This document shows, piece after piece, positions 6,024 through 6,040 of a stretch of 6,040 nt of DNA. The number at the start of each line of letters is the position of its first letter. Within the stretch, counting starts at the first letter, position 1. This DNA comes from CALJUZ01 sp003387805 (GTDB lineage: Bacteria; Bacillota; Limnochordia; Limnochordales; ZCTH02-B6): assembly GCA_937975235.1 (NCBI GenBank), contig CALJUZ010000044.1:1-6040 (forward strand), given 5' to 3'. Under the pieces are notes generated by a model. That model was not told the origin of the DNA. It made no database searches and worked only from the letters and a program-made list of their open reading frames with translations. Position numbers and translations under genes: made by a program.

Positions 6024-6040
6024 CGGGGCGCCGGCGGCCG

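Noticed and set aside
6001..6040. GTG at 6001 as the start of a downstream gene
   Set aside because: Only 13 codons are visible, there is no ribosome binding site before it, and the region is taken up by inverted repeats.

Overview
This window looks like an accessory-catabolism segment of a very GC-rich bacterium (around 70% G+C by eye, not computed). The combination of a Bacillus-like HutI, an SDH-type Clp-fold membrane protease and a YdjC-type deacetylase suggests a high-GC Firmicute of the Symbiobacterium/Thermaerobacter/Limnochorda kind. That placement is inference from gene content and composition; no marker gene is present.

Layout. Five complete genes fill almost the whole window. On the plus strand, hutH (histidine ammonia-lyase, 64-1662) comes first, preceded by what may be the last 19 codons of another gene. 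On the minus strand, facing hutH, lies a three-gene unit read from 4492 down to 1759: a ureohydrolase of the arginase/agmatinase family (probable formimidoylglutamase), a membrane-anchored SDH-type serine protease, and a YdjC/ChbG-type carbohydrate deacetylase. These three overlap by four bases at each junction (GTGA and ATGA), so they are almost certainly one translationally coupled operon. Divergent from that operon, hutI (imidazolonepropionase, 4671-5954) runs along the plus strand to near the right edge, followed by GC-rich inverted repeats.

Function. HutH, HutI and the ureohydrolase would supply three of the four steps from histidine to glutamate: histidine to urocanate, imidazolonepropionate to formimidoylglutamate, and formimidoylglutamate to glutamate plus formamide. 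Urocanase (hutU) is not in the window. The protease and deacetylase have no known place in the pathway, yet they are tightly coupled to the ureohydrolase. A role in feeding on peptides or cell-wall/chitin-type polymers would fit, but that is a guess.

Noncoding parts are short: a 96-bp convergent gap (1663-1758), a 178-bp divergent gap (4493-4670) and 86 bp after hutI. No RNA gene, mobile element, CRISPR array or clear sigma-70 promoter was found. The window reads mainly as an ordinary, well-conserved catabolic locus with an unusual arrangement and some odd translation-start details; nothing seen amounts to a clearly new system.
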